A DNA stretch of 7,731 nucleotides. Origin: a bacterium (GTDB lineage Bacteria > Sumerlaeota > Sumerlaeia > UBA8349). The stretch's first letter is position 1; every line of letters starts with the position of its first letter. The stretch lies in contig JABMPG010000758.1 of assembly GCA_013203855.1 (NCBI GenBank), positions 1 to 7,731 on the forward strand, written 5' to 3'. This document shows positions 6,555 to 7,731 of this stretch, in pieces. The notes beneath the pieces were generated by a model. That model made no database searches and was not told where the DNA came from. It was given only the letters and a program-made list of their open reading frames with translations. The translations under genes and the position numbers were made by a program.

Positions 6555-7731
6555 ACTCGTCTATCAGATCCTGCTTGAGATCCCACATCTTTTGGCTCAG
6601 GGAGACGTGATAGATGTGGGGATTCACCAGACGTTTCACCCCGGGGTCGAGGCGGTCCAGATCTGCTCTTCTCCGCTCGCGCATTTCCTCGATCGACGGG
6701 ATCTCCCCCACCACCGTTCCGTCCCGAATCACATCCGACTGCAACGCCTCGGCCTTCGATATTTCTCCCCGCGAAAGCGTTCGCTTCTTGTGGGGGTCCG
6801 AGGGGTGGCGCAGCCCCACTTGCTCCATCTCCCTGGGATCCTCATCCTGAAGCATGACCAAGTCCGCCGTCGCCTTTCCCCGCGGGTCATAGAGCCGCCA
6901 CAGCCTCTTGTCTCCGGGGTTGATCGTCTTGGCTGGCGTCTCCGACATCTTAATCGCGGGAATCCACTGTCCGCCCTTTTCGATGGAGGACAGTTTGTAA
7001 ACGCCATCGAGCGCGCTCTGCCCCGCCGATGTGATGAGACTCGTCCCCACCCCGTAGATCAGCCGCTTTACCAACCGATCGGCGTCAACGCCGTGTGCCG
7101 GGGCCTCTTCCTCGATCTGCGCGATGATTTGTGTCAGAACAAGCTCATCGATCTGGTTGGATAGCACGATCCTTGTGTCCGGAAAACCGGCGGCATCGAG
7201 CATACGCGCCGCTCGCAGGCTGAGGTGGGCCAAATCTCCCGAATCGAGACGAACGCCCACCGGCTGGTGACCTTTCTTCTTCAACTCCTCAAAGACCCGG
7301 ATGGCGTTTGGCAGCCCGCTCTCCAAGGTGTTGATCGTATCGACGAGAAGCAGGCAATCATCGGGGTAGACCTCCGCATAGGCGCGAAAGGCCCCGATTT
7401 CGCCTTCGCCCAGCGCCATGAAAGCCTGCACCATGCTGTGCGCGTGCGTTCCTTTGGGCGGGTATCCCAGCATATGCGAGATGCCGACATTCGACGTGAA
7501 GTCGGCCCCGCCGATGAGCGCCGCGCGCGCCCCCGCGTTCGCACCCAGATCCTGGGCCCGCCGCATCCCGAACTCCAGCAGGGGCTGCCCTCGCCCCGCC
7601 TCGTGAATCCGGCTGGTCTTCGTCGCGATCAGAATCTGGTAGTTCAATTTGTTCAACAGGGGCGTTTCCAGAATCTGCGCGATCGCCAAGGGGCCCTGAA
7701 CCATGTGGATCGGGGTGTTGGGATGCACCAC
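6544..7731 (-). CDS. pncB: Nicotinate phosphoribosyltransferase, N-terminus missing at window edge
   Basis: NAPRT makes nicotinate mononucleotide from nicotinate and PRPP, coupled to ATP hydrolysis, in the Preiss-Handler route of NAD salvage in the cytoplasm. The 395 codons visible begin within the gene: the first codons (VVHPNTPIHMVQGPL) match an internal segment of NAPRTs, so the GTG at the edge is not the start and roughly 80-110 residues are probably outside. Motifs in order, numbered from the edge: NYQILIATKTSRI (30-42), GRGQPLLEFGMRRAQ (46-60), GTHAHSMVQAF (94-104) with the histidine region that is phosphorylated in the family, DTINTLESGLPNAI (131-144), GVRLDSGDL (159-167), YGVGTSLITS (226-235) in the phosphate-binding region, and KMSETPAKTINPGDKRLWR (261-279). 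The C-terminal extension (280-395) is normal for the longer NAPRT class. It converges on lpxK with an 11-nt overlap and has no evident tie to the polysaccharide genes. Confidence 0.95.
   Translation of the reverse strand: MVHPNTPIHMVQGPLAIAQILETPLLNKLNYQILIATKTSRIHEAGRGQPLLEFGMRRAQDLGANAGARAALIGGADFTSNVGISHMLGYPPKGTHAHSMVQAFMALGEGEIGAFRAYAEVYPDDCLLLVDTINTLESGLPNAIRVFEELKKKGHQPVGVRLDSGDLAHLSLRAARMLDAAGFPDTRIVLSNQIDELVLTQIIAQIEEEAPAHGVDADRLVKRLIYGVGTSLITSAGQSALDGVYKLSSIEKGGQWIPAIKMSETPAKTINPGDKRLWRLYDPRGKATADLVMLQDEDPREMEQVGLRHPSDPHKKRTLSRGEISKAEALQSDVIRDGTVVGEIPSIEEMRERRRADLDRLDPGVKRLVNPHIYHVSLSQKMWDLKQDLIDEFTE

Overview
The window looks like a piece of chromosome from a GC-rich, Gram-negative (diderm) bacterium that makes lipid A. 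The lineage cannot be named from the sequence. lpxK (lipid A 4'-kinase) lies beside the start of a surface polysaccharide cluster of the Wzx/Wzy/Wzz type. There are no RNA genes, CRISPR arrays, insertion sequences or prophage genes that I can see.

Layout. From the right edge, the minus strand carries a nicotinate phosphoribosyltransferase (6544-7731) whose N-terminus lies outside the window. It converges on plus-strand lpxK (5376-6554), and the two coding regions overlap by 11 nt. lpxK is divergent from a minus-strand polysaccharide block, with a 172-nt intergenic region between them. That block reads, in its own direction: a Wzz-like chain-length protein with a long coiled coil (3767-5203), a 177-nt gap, a Wzx-type flippase (2045-3589), a Wzy/WaaL-family O-antigen polymerase or ligase (2043 down to 562), and a GT4-like glycosyltransferase cut by the left edge (1-565). 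From wzx onward the genes are packed like an operon: 1 nt separates wzx from the polymerase gene, and the polymerase gene and glycosyltransferase overlap as ATGA.

How they fit together. The glycosyltransferase would add a sugar to a lipid-linked repeat unit. Wzx would flip the unit across the inner membrane, the Wzy-like protein would polymerise or ligate it in the periplasm, and the Wzz-like protein would set chain length. LpxK completes the phosphorylation of lipid A, the anchor on which an O-antigen could be placed. NAPRT belongs to NAD salvage and is probably just a neighbour.

The main surprise is that the polymerase/ligase gene is interrupted by one in-frame TAG at 964-966. The frame continues uninterrupted on both sides, and the family's motifs are split across the stop: SRSG before it, and GNGP and the NMHSLY histidine after it. 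It may be a nonsense mutation, a sequence error, stop readthrough, or a split gene restarted at the adjacent GTG. Otherwise this is a fairly ordinary region, and I do not see a new system in it.
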